64,000 bases of DNA from contig CAWDAI010000003.1 in assembly GCA_963800275.1 (NCBI GenBank), forward strand, positions 1 to 64,000. Reading direction: 5' to 3'. The notes beneath the pieces were generated by a model that saw only the letters and a list, made by a program, of their open reading frames with translations, did no database searches and was not told where the DNA came from. Positions 1 through 8,794 of this stretch are shown here, one piece after another. Position 1 is the first letter of the stretch. The number at the start of each line of letters is the position of its first letter. The DNA comes from JAFMJV01 sp963800275. Lineage in GTDB: Bacteria; Chloroflexota; Limnocylindria; Limnocylindrales; CSP1-4. The translations under genes were made by a program, and so were the position numbers.

Positions 1-69
1 ACGATCGCCTGCGAAGCCAACGCCTCCCTGAGAAGGCCGAATGGACGTAGTCGGCCTGGTACCCCTCAG

Positions 70-75
70 TACATT
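70..75 (+). promoter_or_regulatory. Candidate leaderless -10 box (TACATT)
   Basis: TACATT lies 7 bases before the ATG at 83. The same T-A-N3-T placement recurs before many genes here and suggests transcription starting at or next to the start codon. Confidence 0.45.
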
Positions 76-82
76 CCGCGCC

Positions 83-834
83 ATGAGTGACGAACATCGG
101 GGCGAGGTCTTCTTCGATCTGCACAAGGATCTGCCGCGCGAGGGGCCGGGCAGTGACGAGGCCACGCTGCGCGCGCTGGCCCTGTGCACGGGGCTGCCCG
201 ATCGGCCGGACATCATCGACATCGGCTGCGGCCCGGGCATGCAGTCGGTGGCCCTGGCCCGTGCCACCGACGGCATGGTCACCTCGGTGGACATGCACCA
301 GCCGTTCCTGGAGCAGGTGCGCGCCAACGCGGCGGCGGCCGGCGTGGCCGATCGCGTCACGACCCTGCGCGCGGACATGTCCGCCCTCCCCTTCGAGCCC
401 GGCTCGTTCGACCTCGTGTGGTCGGAAGGCGCCGCCTACATCATGGGCTTCGCCAAGGCCTTCGAAGCGTGGCGGCCGCTCGTGAGGCCGGGTGGCTACG
501 TGATGGCCTCGCAGGCGGTCTGGCTGGTGCCCGACCCGCCACCGGGTCTGGTCGATCTTTTGGCCCCCAGACGGAGGTCACCGACATCGAGGGCACGCTC
601 GACTGGGTGCGCGGCGCCGGCTACGAGATCGTGGGCCACTTCACGCTGCCTGACGAGGATTGGTGGACGCACTACATGGCCCCGCTGGCGGAGCGGATCC
701 CGATGCTGGTCGAGAAGTACGCCGGTGACAAGGAGGCGCTGAGCGTCATCCACGAGTCGGTCATGGAGGACCACCTGCGGCGGGAGCACCCCGAGACGTA
801 CAGCTACGAATACATCGTGGCCCGGCCTGCCTGA
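83..834 (+). CDS. Class I SAM-dependent methyltransferase (frameshifted)
   Basis: Small-molecule methyltransferase with a Rossmann SAM-binding motif I (DIGCGPGMQ, about residues 46-54) and an acidic motif II (VDMH). Substrate is unknown. I chose the ATG at 83 rather than the in-frame ATG at 41 because a TACATT box sits 7 bases upstream. The frame breaks in the TTTT run near 555-558; adding one T restores a frame that runs to the stop at 834 and aligns end to end with the neighbouring paralogue, including a shared WWTHY segment. The break is therefore probably a homopolymer error. It is followed after about 100 bases by the paralogue, so the pair arose by tandem duplication. Confidence 0.75.
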
Positions 835-918
835 CGGCGATGATTCGCTGCGTGCTTCGGGCGCAAGGGGCCTTTGATCGGGGCCGAACCGACCGCGTAT
901 CCCAGTGGACACGACGGG

Positions 919-924
919 TACCCT
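919..924 (+). promoter_or_regulatory. Candidate leaderless -10 box (TACCCT)
   Basis: TACCCT ends 9 bases before the ATG at 934, consistent with the leaderless pattern seen through the window. Confidence 0.35.
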
Positions 925-933
925 CTGTGTCCC

Positions 934-2046
934 ATGATCGATGACGACCGCCTGCGGGCGCTGCTCCTCGACGTCTACGACGGCCTGCCCCGGCAAGGCC
1001 CGGGCGACGATGCCTCCAGCGGGCGCGCACTCGAGCTGTGCACGGATCTGCCGGTGACACCCGACGTGCTCGACATCGGCTGCGGCCCGGGCATGCAAAC
1101 GGTGCTGCTGGCGCAGGCGACCGGCGGCACGATCACCGCGGTCGATCGCCACGAGCAGTTCCTCGACGAGCTGCGCGCCCGAGCGGTGGAGGCCGGTGTG
1201 CGCGACCGGACCCTGGTCATGCGCGCAGACATGGCCGACCTGCCCTTCGGCATGCACTCGTTCGATCTCATCTGGTGCGAGGGCGCGGCCTACTTCATGG
1301 GCATCAGCAACGCCTTCGAAGGATGGAAGCCGTTCCTGCGACCGCAGGGTTACCTGGTCGTCTCGGAGCTCGTCTGGCTGGTCCCGGACGTGCCGACGGA
1401 GCTGCGCGAGTTCTTCCACGGCGAGTACGCCGGCATCACTGACGTGCCCGGGAACGTGGCGCGCATCGAGGGCTGCGGCTACGAGGTAGTGGGCCACTTC
1501 ACCATCTCTGACGAGGCCTGGTGGACCCACTACTACGACCCGCTGACGGCCAGACTGGCAGAGGCGCGCGAGCGCTATGCCGACGACCCCGGGGCCATCC
1601 GGTTCATCGAGAGCTCGGAAGAGGAGCTGCGCCTCCGCCGAACCTATCCCGACGCCTACGGCTACGAGTTCTTCGTCACGCGCCTGCTCGATCCCGACGC
1701 ACTCGCGAAGCGGGCGACCGGGAGGAGCCGATGGCTGACGCGCCACCCGACGAGCCGATCGCGCCCGAACCGGAGGGCCCTGAGGAGCTGCCTCGGCCGC
1801 AGTTCCCTCCGCCGCTCGACTGAGATCAGCAGGCCAGACGTAGAACTGGTCGGCGACGGCCGGATACTCGGCAGCACGGGAAGCCGATCGGGGCGCGGTC
1901 CGCGGCGGCTGAGTCGCCCCAAGGCTGGCCTGAGTCGGGCCGTTGGGGCGCGGCTGGATCACCTATCGGGCCTTGGCTGGATCACCCATCGGGGCGCGGC
2001 TGAGTCGCCCCAAGGCGGCCTGAGTCGGGCCAAGGCTCCAACGTGA
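934..2046 (+). CDS. Class I SAM-dependent methyltransferase, paralogue of the gene at 83
   Basis: Same family as the upstream gene: motif I DIGCGPGMQ, the distinctive EGAAYFMG segment and WWTHYYDPL match it in order. The conserved domain ends near base 1690 (YEFFVTRL, aligned with the end of the upstream paralogue). After that the open frame continues to 2046 through arginine-rich, low-complexity sequence that includes the repeats starting near 1890. The real stop has therefore probably been lost to an indel, and the last ~115 codons are unlikely to be native. Substrate unknown. Confidence 0.65.
   Translation: MIDDDRLRALLLDVYDGLPRQGPGDDASSGRALELCTDLPVTPDVLDIGCGPGMQTVLLAQATGGTITAVDRHEQFLDELRARAVEAGVRDRTLVMRADMADLPFGMHSFDLIWCEGAAYFMGISNAFEGWKPFLRPQGYLVVSELVWLVPDVPTELREFFHGEYAGITDVPGNVARIEGCGYEVVGHFTISDEAWWTHYYDPLTARLAEARERYADDPGAIRFIESSEEELRLRRTYPDAYGYEFFVTRLLDPDALAKRATGRSRWLTRHPTSRSRPNRRALRSCLGRSSLRRSTEISRPDVELVGDGRILGSTGSRSGRGPRRLSRPKAGLSRAVGARLDHLSGLGWITHRGAAESPQGGLSRAKAPT
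1731..1823 (+). CDS. Possible 30-residue acidic proline-rich peptide
   Basis: An ATG at 1731 follows a good Shine-Dalgarno sequence (GGAGGAG at 1721-1727, 3 bases upstream) and opens a 30-codon frame rich in Pro, Glu and Asp, ending TGA at 1823. It overlaps the doubtful tail of the methyltransferase in another frame. It may be a small protein or the displaced true C-terminus of that gene; no family is recognised. Confidence 0.25.
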   Translation: MADAPPDEPIAPEPEGPEELPRPQFPPPLD

Positions 2047-2115
2047 CGTGCGCGAGGTCCGGGGCGCGGCTGAGCCGCCCCAAGGCTCAACGCGACGTGC
2101 GCGAGGGCCATCGTG
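1890..2115 (+). repeat. Imperfect GC-rich repeats in the 1.83-2.49 kb spacer
   Basis: Blocks such as ggggcgcggctgagtcgccc followed by aaggc and gcctgagtcgggcc recur three or more times with drift. The rest of the spacer (2115-2490) holds a diverged dispersed repeat and a short tandem duplication of cgaaccactgatggc near 2325-2353. I see no convincing complete gene there. Confidence 0.7.
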
Positions 2116-2232
2116 CAAACCTGAGCCGTCGGACGACTCGGAATGCCAGCCCGAGTCGCGTCCCGGCTGAAACCTGCGAGATACGGCGCGTGGTGGTCTG
2201 CTTGAGCCGCCGGACGACTCGCGCGGGAGCCG
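2060..2232 (+). repeat. Dispersed intergenic repeat, copy A
   Basis: Aligns in order with 3557-3735: both share ggctcaacgcgacgtgc, then agggccatc, then aatgccagcc followed by gagtcg, then acctgcg, then a TTGAG-CGCCGGA-GACTC block. Similarity over about 170 bases with scattered differences points to an old repeat family. Confidence 0.6.
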
Positions 2233-2490
2233 AGCAGCGCGGCGAATACGAGGAACCGGGCCGATCAAGTCCAACGTGGGCCGATCGAAGACGAACCATG
2301 CCCAACCAACGACGAACCCGGCCCGAACCACTGATGGCCGAACCACTGATGGCCGGCCCGGGTTTGGTGCGCTTCCGTTGCCACTTGGCCGCCCGGTAGC
2401 AGGCCCACACCGTGATGCGGTGGAGCCAGGCGTCCCAGGCGTCGGGGAACCCACGGAACGCGCGGACCATATGCTTCTTTGGAACGCACC

Positions 2491-2526
2491 AAAAACGCCC
2501 CCGTCCCGGTTTCCCGGGACAGGGGC
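2491..2526 (-). terminator. Rho-independent terminator of the secreted-protein gene
   Basis: On the minus strand a 12-13 bp GC stem with a 3-base loop (2497-2526, one mismatch) is followed by a TTTTT run at 2491-2495. It lies 22 bases past the stop of the gene at 2548-3358. Confidence 0.8.
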
Positions 2527-2547
2527 AGGAGAGCCGAGGGGGTCGGA

Positions 2548-3358
2548 CTACTCGGCTGCCGCCTCATCGTCACCACCCGGTACGGTGATGTCGAAGAAGG
2601 CTGTCGCCTGGATCGGGTAACCGACGGTCGCGAACTCCTCGTTCAGGACGCCGGTCTGGGGGTCGATGTTCTCGGACGCCACGGCCGTCTCCAGCAAGTC
2701 GTCGCTGATGACGATGGTGTGCTTGCCGGGGGCGAGCGGCTCGAGCATCACGAACCAGCCCATCGTCTGCACGGTGGCTTCGCCTGCAGGCAGACCATCG
2801 AGGTTGCCCTCGGGCAGCTCGACGGTGAAGGGATCATCCATGATCCAGGCCGAGCCGCCGACCGGGATGTCCCTGCCATCGACGTTGACCCGGGGATTGG
2901 TCATGAACATCGCTTCGTTCAGGGTCAGCGCGGTGAGTTCCTCGGCGGACTTGTCCTGCGATGCGTTTCCGCTGCCGCCGGGTGTGACCAGCACGTATTG
3001 ATCGGGCTGGATCTCACACTCGTAGTGCGCGGATCGCGCCGAACATACCGTTGTTCAGGTTGAAGACTGGGCCACCCTGCGACGCCTGGCAATCATTCTG
3101 CGGCCCGTAGTGCTCGTCGAACGGCATGCTCATCCACCACTCGTCGCGCTTCCGCGCCCAGTGCGAGATGGGCTCGCCAGCCACGAGCTCACCCATTGGC
3201 ACAACACCGAAGTCTCCAGCGTCGAGCACGTCAATGCAGTACAGGCAGGTGCCATCCTCCGCCGACCCGATCTCGTCGTCCTGTGCGAAAACAGCCATGC
3301 TGCCGGTCATCGAGAGCGCCGCGCCCAGCGCAACACTCATGGCAAATCGGTTCTTCAC
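2548..3358 (-). CDS. Secreted protein of unknown function (frameshifted)
   Basis: The GTG start at 3358 follows a GGGAGGT ribosome binding site. The N-terminus is a Sec signal peptide (positive MKNR, hydrophobic segment, cleavage after FAQ at about residue 26). The mature part has paired cysteines (CLYC, NDC), a WARKRDEWW segment and a QGGPVFNL motif, resembling a widespread family of small secreted proteins without assigned function. The frame breaks near 3030; shifting by one base continues as YECEIQPDQYVLV and on to the stop at 2548, about 270 residues in all. It is monocistronic and ends in a strong terminator. Location: outside the membrane; role unknown. Confidence 0.7.
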
Positions 3359-3556
3359 GCGTAGTACCTCCCAGTCCCCCCGTTGTCGGACTCTTCTGTT
3401 GCCGCGGCAAGGCGACCGCGAAGGCCGCTCTCACCTCTATGGGAACTGGGCGCCCGGAATGGTTCCGATTAAGAAGAGCCGGGCCCACCACTCTGGCCAG
3501 CCCGGCTTCGGCGCTGCGTTTCCTCGCGACTCCATCGTGCTCAGCCTGTTCTCAGC

Positions 3557-3735
3557 GGTGGGACAGGCTGAGTCACCGCAGGGCTCAACGCGACGTGCTG
3601 ACAGGGCCATCCTGCCGCCATGAGCCCTGGGGCGGCTAGAAATGCCAGCCTGAGTCGTGTGAGGGCTAGGACCTGCGCACTCCGCCACACCGTGGTCGCG
3701 TTGAGGCGCCGGAGGACTCACGCGGTCGGCCGCTC
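3557..3735 (+). repeat. Dispersed intergenic repeat, copy B, in the 3.36-3.99 kb spacer
   Basis: Counterpart of 2060-2232. The same spacer holds a further partial copy around 3777-3806 (cgcgttgagctgccaactgg...) and a second repeat pair, ccatcgtgctcagcctgt plus ctcagcggtg, at about 3530-3566 and 3864-3895. No gene is apparent between 3376 and 3904. Confidence 0.6.
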
Positions 3736-3904
3736 GATGCTGCGGTGCCGGGTGGGTCACGGGGGGAGCCGTGGTTCGCGTTGAGCTGCCAACTGGGTCA
3801 CGCGGGAGCGGGCGTCATCCTGACGCCGCCAAGCGCTAGCTCGAGATTCTCGGATAGCGACCCCATCGTGCTCAGCCTGTCTCAGCGGTGAGACACTGTG
3901 AGAC

Positions 3905-4000
3905 ATGGCCGACGCGACCATCGGAGACGTATTCGAGGACCCCGACGCCGTCGGAGTCCCGATGCCTGAGCGAGATGCCCGACCACGATGCCTAGCCTGA
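3905..4000 (+). CDS. Possible 31-residue leader ORF ahead of the membrane protein
   Basis: An acidic 31-codon frame overlaps the next gene by 13 bases. A weak GACACT box lies 7 bases before its ATG, similar to other starts here. It could be the true N-terminus of the membrane protein displaced by an indel, or it may not be translated. Confidence 0.2.
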   Translation: MADATIGDVFEDPDAVGVPMPERDARPRCLA

Positions 4001-5157
4001 CTCGCCCGCTGATCGGCGCCCATCGCGACCGCGCGGAGCGCTACCTCGTGGTCACGATCGCAGCCTTCGCGGTCACCGTGGCTGGGACACGCTGGTACCT
4101 GGACCTGACCGGCTACCCCACCGTCGGTGGCGGCGAGCTGCACGTGGCTCACGTGCTCTGGGGCGGGCTGGCGCTGTTCGTGGCCGTGCTCCTGTCGATG
4201 CTCTACGTGGGCGAGCGTGCACAGCTGCTTTCCGCCCTCCTGGCCGGGATCGGTGTGGGCCTGTTCATCGACGAGGTGGGCAAGTTCCTGACCACCAGCA
4301 ACGACTACTTCTTCGCGCCCGCGGCCCCGATCATCTACGGCAGCATCCTCCTGCTGGTACTGCTCTGGCTGGTGTTGCGTCGCCGGACGACCAGCCGGCT
4401 CGACGCACAGCACGCGGCGGTGGAGGCCATCCGCGACGGCATCGACGGCCGGCTCAGCGCTGACGATCGCGCCCGGGTCACCGCTGAGCTGCGCGCGGCC
4501 GGACAGCAAGCGGACCCCGACGCGCTCTCCGACCAGCTGCTGCGGACCCTGGGCTCTCCGGCCATGGATGCGCGGCTGGTCGATGCGGGTTGGCTGGAGC
4601 GCGGCGGCGCTCGGCAGACCCTCGAGCGCCTCCTGCCCACGCGGCTCGAGCGCTGGCTCGTCTATATCGGTTTGGTGCTCTCGGTACTGTCGGCCCTGGT
4701 GGCTGCGGTGGTGCTCATCGGCCTCTACTACGAGCCCGACCTGCTGGACTTCTCACAGCTCGACGCCGGCCGGCTGGAGATCCCCACGGACCCCCTCTGG
4801 TTCGGGCTGGCGCTGGCGGTCTACGTGGTCACCGGCGTCTCCGCCCTGGTGGCGCTGGTGCTGCGAGTCGCTCGCCGGAAGACCTGGCTGACGGCGGCGC
4901 TGGCGGCCGTGCTCATCGACCTGGTGGTGGGCGAGCTGATCTCGTTCTACGTGGTCCAATCAGGGCAGCTCGGGTCGGCCTTCTGGAGCGTGGTGCTCCT
5001 GGGCCTGGTCGTGGATCTGCGCATCCGACAGCGCCACGCTGACGCTGCTGCCCCCGCCGGCTCGGCTGCCCCCGCCGACGCGGCTGCCCCCGGTGACCCT
5101 GCCGACCCTGCGGTCCCAGGCGACCTGGCCGTTCAGCACGCCGACGTCGCCGATTGA
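3988..5157 (+). CDS. Polytopic membrane protein, unknown function
   Basis: 389 residues. Four hydrophobic helices lie in the first ~135 residues and about four more between 225 and 345, separated by a soluble arginine/aspartate-rich stretch. The C-terminal ~35 residues are an Ala/Pro/Asp tail with repeated AAPA-type units. No enzyme motif is visible. The start is uncertain because no clear ribosome site precedes 3988. It ends 31 bases before the guanine deaminase start. Similar uncharacterised membrane proteins occur in Chloroflexota and Actinomycetota; I cannot assign a role. Confidence 0.65.
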   Translation: MPSLTRPLIGAHRDRAERYLVVTIAAFAVTVAGTRWYLDLTGYPTVGGGELHVAHVLWGGLALFVAVLLSMLYVGERAQLLSALLAGIGVGLFIDEVGKFLTTSNDYFFAPAAPIIYGSILLLVLLWLVLRRRTTSRLDAQHAAVEAIRDGIDGRLSADDRARVTAELRAAGQQADPDALSDQLLRTLGSPAMDARLVDAGWLERGGARQTLERLLPTRLERWLVYIGLVLSVLSALVAAVVLIGLYYEPDLLDFSQLDAGRLEIPTDPLWFGLALAVYVVTGVSALVALVLRVARRKTWLTAALAAVLIDLVVGELISFYVVQSGQLGSAFWSVVLLGLVVDLRIRQRHADAAAPAGSAAPADAAAPGDPADPAVPGDLAVQHADVAD

Positions 5158-5176
5158 CGCTGGTTAGGTGCGCCCC

Positions 5177-5182
5177 TACGCT
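5177..5182 (+). promoter_or_regulatory. Candidate leaderless -10 box (TACGCT)
   Basis: TACGCT ends exactly 6 bases before the ATG at 5189 and supports that start over the in-frame GTG at 5168. Confidence 0.45.
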
Positions 5183-5188
5183 CGCCGC

Positions 5189-6517
5189 ATGTCGTCGCCC
5201 GTGGTCCCGGTACAACCGCCGTTCAGGCTGCGCGCACGCCTGCTGAGTCCCCTCTCCGACGGCTCCAGCCTGTGGCTCGATGACGCCCTGCTGGCGGTGG
5301 ACGAGGCTGGGCGGATCGCGTCGGTGGGGTCGGTGTCGGAGGGACCGGAGGCCGCGACCGCGATCGACCTGCGACCGCTGGTGCTGATGCCGGGCCTGGT
5401 CGATACCCACGTGCACCTGCCGCAGGTGCCGGCCGCGGGCATGGGCGCGGGCATGGACCTGCTGGCCTGGCTGGAGCGCTACGTCTTCCCGTTGGAGCAC
5501 GACTTCGACACCGCGGCCGCCGAGGACCTGGCGCCGCAGGTCTACCGCGCGATGGCAGCGGCCGGCACCACCACCTTCGCCGGCTACGCCGCGGTCTGGC
5601 CGGGCTCGACCGACGCCTGTTTCCGCGCCGCGGAGGCGCACGGCATCCGCGCCATCATCGGAGCGGTGCTGATGGACCGCGTCACCTACGACGACCGAAC
5701 CCCGCGGAGAGCCATCCTGGAACAGGCGATCCGGGCCTCGGGCGAGCTGTGCGAGCGGTGGCACGGCGCCGCGGACGGTCGCTTACGCTACGCCTTCACG
5801 CCCCGCTTCGCCGTGGCCTGCAGCGCCGACCTGCTGCGCGAATCGGCCGCCCTCGCCGAGCACTATGGCGCCACTTGGCAGACCCACCTCTCCGAGGACG
5901 CGCGGGAGATCGCCACCGTCGCAGCCGAGTTCCCCGAGGCCCTCGACTACGTCGACGTCTACGACCGGGCCGGCGGCCTGGGCCGCAAGGCGCTGCTGGC
6001 GCACGCCATCCACCTGACCGAGCGCGAGGTCACACGCCTGGCCGAGACCGACTCCGCCATCGCCCATTGCCCGGTGAGCAACATGTTCATCCGCAGCGGC
6101 GTCATGCCCATCGGCCGCTACCGCGAGGCGGGCCTGCGCATCGGCTTGGGCACGGACGTGGCGGGCGCGCCGGAGCTGTCGGTGATCACCCAGATGCGCC
6201 TGGGCTTCTTCCAGCACAACTCGCGAACCACGGTCGTGGGGGACGGTGCAGCGGTCCCGGCACCGCTCGAGTGGATCCGACTCGGGACGCTGGGCGGGGC
6301 GGAGGCACTCGGACTCGACGACGTCATCGGCTCGATCGAGTTGGGCAAGGAAGCGGATCTCATCGCCGTCGACCCCGATCTGGGCCGACCGCCCAACGGC
6401 CAGCCCTGTCGAGACATGCAGGAGGTCGCGAGCCGCCTCATCTTCCGGGAGCGAGCGGGCATGGTCCGCGCAGCGTGGGTGCGGGGACGGCTGCTCGAGG
6501 GGCCGGCGGCGGCGTAG
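5189..6517 (+). CDS. guaD: Guanine deaminase (amidohydrolase)
   Basis: Zinc amidohydrolase converting guanine to xanthine and ammonia in the cytoplasm. Visible metal and catalytic residues: HxH at 74/76 (VDTHVHLPQ), His233 and Glu236 in QTHLSE, His272 in LLAHAIHL, and Asp323 in GLGTDVAG. The segments AFTPRFAVACS and HCPVSNMFIRSG are typical of guanine deaminases rather than of S-adenosylhomocysteine or chlorohydrolase relatives. 442 residues is the usual size. A xanthine-dehydrogenase-type enzyme starts about 2.3 kb downstream, so the pair would take guanine to urate. Its TAG stop forms part of the next gene's putative -10 box. Confidence 0.85.
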   Translation: MSSPVVPVQPPFRLRARLLSPLSDGSSLWLDDALLAVDEAGRIASVGSVSEGPEAATAIDLRPLVLMPGLVDTHVHLPQVPAAGMGAGMDLLAWLERYVFPLEHDFDTAAAEDLAPQVYRAMAAAGTTTFAGYAAVWPGSTDACFRAAEAHGIRAIIGAVLMDRVTYDDRTPRRAILEQAIRASGELCERWHGAADGRLRYAFTPRFAVACSADLLRESAALAEHYGATWQTHLSEDAREIATVAAEFPEALDYVDVYDRAGGLGRKALLAHAIHLTEREVTRLAETDSAIAHCPVSNMFIRSGVMPIGRYREAGLRIGLGTDVAGAPELSVITQMRLGFFQHNSRTTVVGDGAAVPAPLEWIRLGTLGGAEALGLDDVIGSIELGKEADLIAVDPDLGRPPNGQPCRDMQEVASRLIFRERAGMVRAAWVRGRLLEGPAAA

Positions 6518-6520
6518 CAT
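6515..6520 (+). promoter_or_regulatory. Candidate leaderless -10 box (TAGCAT) overlapping a stop codon
   Basis: TAGCAT begins with the TAG stop of guaD and ends 6 bases before the ATG of the kinase at 6527. Confidence 0.4.
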
Positions 6521-6526
6521 CGAGTG

Positions 6527-8015
6527 ATGGCACTGCTGGGGATCGACCTGGGCACATCGGGCGTCAAGGCCGTCGTCGTCGATGAGCACGGCAAGGTCAT
6601 CGGCGTGGGCTATCGCGAGATCCCCATGGAGGTGCCGGCGCCCGGCCGTGCCGAACAGGACCCCGCAGCGTGGTGGTCCAACACGGTCATGGCCGCGCGC
6701 CAGGCCATGCACGAGGCCGACACGCGTGACATCAGGGCCATCGGTTGCGACGGCCACATGCACGGGGGCGTCTTCCTCGACGAGGATGCGCGGCCCCTGG
6801 GCCATGCCATCACCTGGGCCGACCAGCGGGCCGCCGGGCTCATCCCGGAGCTGGAGGCCGACATCGGGATCGAGACCTTCCTGTCCATCGCCGGGACCCG
6901 GCCGGCGGCCGGTTTCATGGGACCCACCATCGCCTGGTTCCGGCGCCACGAGCCGGAGCGGCTGGACGCCGCCGCCACGTTCATCCTGCCCAAGGACTAC
7001 CTGCGGCTGCAGCTGGTGGGTGATGTGGCCACGGACATCAGCGACGCCTCCGGCACGGCCCTCTTCGATGTCGCGGCACGGACCTGGTCGACCGAGCTGA
7101 CCGAGCGCCAGGGCGGAACGGCCGACCTCCTGCCGCCACTGCTCGAATCCGCCGACCTCGCCGGTGGACTCTCCCATCGCGCAGCGGGCGAGCTGGGTCT
7201 CGCACCGGGCATCCCGGTCGCGGCGGGCTGCTCCGACCAGTGCGCCCAGGCCACGGCCAACGGGCTGGTCGATCGCACGCACGGGCTCGGTGGCCCTGGG
7301 CACCGGTGGACAGATCGTGGTGGTCACGACCGAGCCCATGCCCGACCCGGCCGGCCGGATCCACACCTTCTGCCACGCCGCGCCCGCGCGCTGGTACCAG
7401 CTGGGGGCGACGCTCTCGGCCGGCCTCTCGCTGCGCTGGCTGCGCGACCGCCTGCGCCTGACCACGAGCAATCCCTACAACACCATGGGCACTTCGGCCA
7501 GCCAGGCGCCGCCAGGCTCCGATGGGCTGACCTTCATCCCCTACCTGGTGGGCGAGCGCTCGCCGATCATGGAGCCGGAGGCGACGGGCGCCTTCATCGG
7601 CCTCAAGTACGGGCAGCATCGCTCGCACCTCACGCGCGCGGTCATGGAGGGCGTGGCCTGCTCGCTGCGCGCGACGCGCGACGCGGTCGTGTCGGCCGGG
7701 GGCAGCTGCGATCGCTGGCTGGCGACGGGCAACGGGCTCTCCTCGCCGCTGTGGCGCGGCATCCTGGCCGATCTGTTCGATGAGCCGCTGCACTTCGTGG
7801 CGGCGCCGGAGCGGACGGCAGTGGGCGCGGCGCTCATCGGCGGCATCGCCGCAGGCGTGTACCGCGACTACGCCGACGCGGCCCAGGCCGCCCGACCACC
7901 GCTGCACACGACCGAGCCGGACCCCGAGCGCGTGCCGGTCTACCAAGAGGTGTACGAGCGCTATACGCGGTTGTCCGGCCTGTTGCTGGAGGACGGGCGC
8001 CGGCAGCGGCGCTAG
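6527..8015 (+). CDS. xylB: Xylulokinase-type FGGY carbohydrate kinase (frameshifted)
   Basis: ATP-dependent kinase of the FGGY family; D-xylulose is the most likely substrate. The N-terminal domain opens with GIDLGTSGVKAVV (phosphate 1), followed by GHMHGGV and the conserved TWADQR segment. The C-terminal domain has VALGTGGQIVV (phosphate 2) and GNGLSSPLWRGILADLF (adenosine region). The frame breaks at 7276-7283, where CACG is present twice in tandem; removing one copy restores RTGSVALGTGG and gives a normal protein of about 494 residues. Whether this 4-base duplication is real or an assembly error cannot be told from sequence alone. The gene starts 9 bases after guaD. Confidence 0.8.
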
Positions 8016-8092
8016 CCATCGGGCGCGGCTCGTGGGCGGACGAGGCGACTTTGCCGCTGGGATCGCTTGACGAGCGCCTCCGGCGGGTCCTG

Positions 8093-8557
8093 CTAGAGCG
8101 TGGGCTTCCAGATCATGAGGCCCACGATCACGATCACCAGCACCAGCAGGGCCATGCTCAGCATCTGGAGACGCCGCACGAGCGCGGGCAGCTCGGGGGA
8201 CGGACCATCCGGGCCCGGCGGTGTCGAGGTCAGCGCGATGAGCTTGTTGAGCGTGGGCCGCTGGGCGGCGAAGACGATGACCAGGGCCACGACATACAAG
8301 ACGATCCCGACGGTGAGCCACAGCTCCTTGAAGCGGTCCATACCGCCTGAGCTCATGACCAGCAGCGTGCCGGTCACGGCCATCGAGATGGCCACGGGCA
8401 CGAGCACGCCGTTGGAGACGCGCTTGGTCGCGCGCAGGAACCAGTTGGCGTGCTGCGGCTCGCTCGCGGTGGCCTTGCCATAGATGGGGGCGTAGAAACC
8501 GAAGCCGAAGGCTGCGATGGCGCCCAGGATGTGCAGGAACAGCCACAGGTGAAACAT
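8093..8557 (-). CDS. DUF2269-type integral membrane protein
   Basis: About 154 residues with four predicted membrane helices (about 5-25, 50-72, 80-100, 130-150), starting with an FHLWLFLHILGAI helix typical of the DUF2269 family. Function unknown. I prefer the ATG at 8557 to the one at 8575 because a TACCAT box lies 7 bases upstream of it. It is convergent with the kinase gene and divergent from the molybdoenzyme operon across a tandem-repeat spacer. Confidence 0.7.
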   Translation of the reverse strand: MFHLWLFLHILGAIAAFGFGFYAPIYGKATASEPQHANWFLRATKRVSNGVLVPVAISMAVTGTLLVMSSGGMDRFKELWLTVGIVLYVVALVIVFAAQRPTLNKLIALTSTPPGPDGPSPELPALVRRLQMLSMALLVLVIVIVGLMIWKPTL

Positions 8558-8564
8558 GCCTGCG

Positions 8565-8570
8565 ATGGTA
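8565..8570 (-). promoter_or_regulatory. Candidate leaderless -10 box (TACCAT)
   Basis: On the minus strand TACCAT ends 7 bases before the ATG at 8557. Confidence 0.45.
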
Positions 8571-8666
8571 GCCACAGCGGCGACCCTGCGCCAGACGAAC
8601 TGGCCATCGCTGTCTGTGCTGGAGTCGCTTCGGTGCGCGGCCGATCAAGTCCGGGACCGCCGGGTC

Positions 8667-8754
8667 CGCGACTGGCCCACACGCTTTCCGCGACTGGCCC
8701 ACACGCTTTTCGCTACTGGCCCACACGCTTTTCGCGAATGGCCCACTCGCTTGC
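8667..8754 (+). repeat. 22-bp tandem repeat, four copies
   Basis: Four consecutive 22-base units of the form cgcgactggcccacacgctt plus two bases, at 8667, 8689, 8711 and 8733; the last two have drifted. They fill most of the spacer between the divergent DUF2269 gene and the molybdoenzyme operon. Confidence 0.9.
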
Positions 8755-8779
8755 CGCTTGCGCGCGCGTGAGCGCGAAG

Positions 8780-8785
8780 TACGAT
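8780..8785 (+). promoter_or_regulatory. Candidate -10 box (TACGAT) of the molybdoenzyme operon
   Basis: TACGAT ends 9 bases before the ATG at 8795; no Shine-Dalgarno sequence lies between them. Confidence 0.4.
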
Positions 8786-8794
8786 ACGACCAAC

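Noticed and set aside
496..1962. 488-codon minus-strand frame across both methyltransferases
   Set aside because: Antisense to two paralogues with strong motifs; low-complexity composition.
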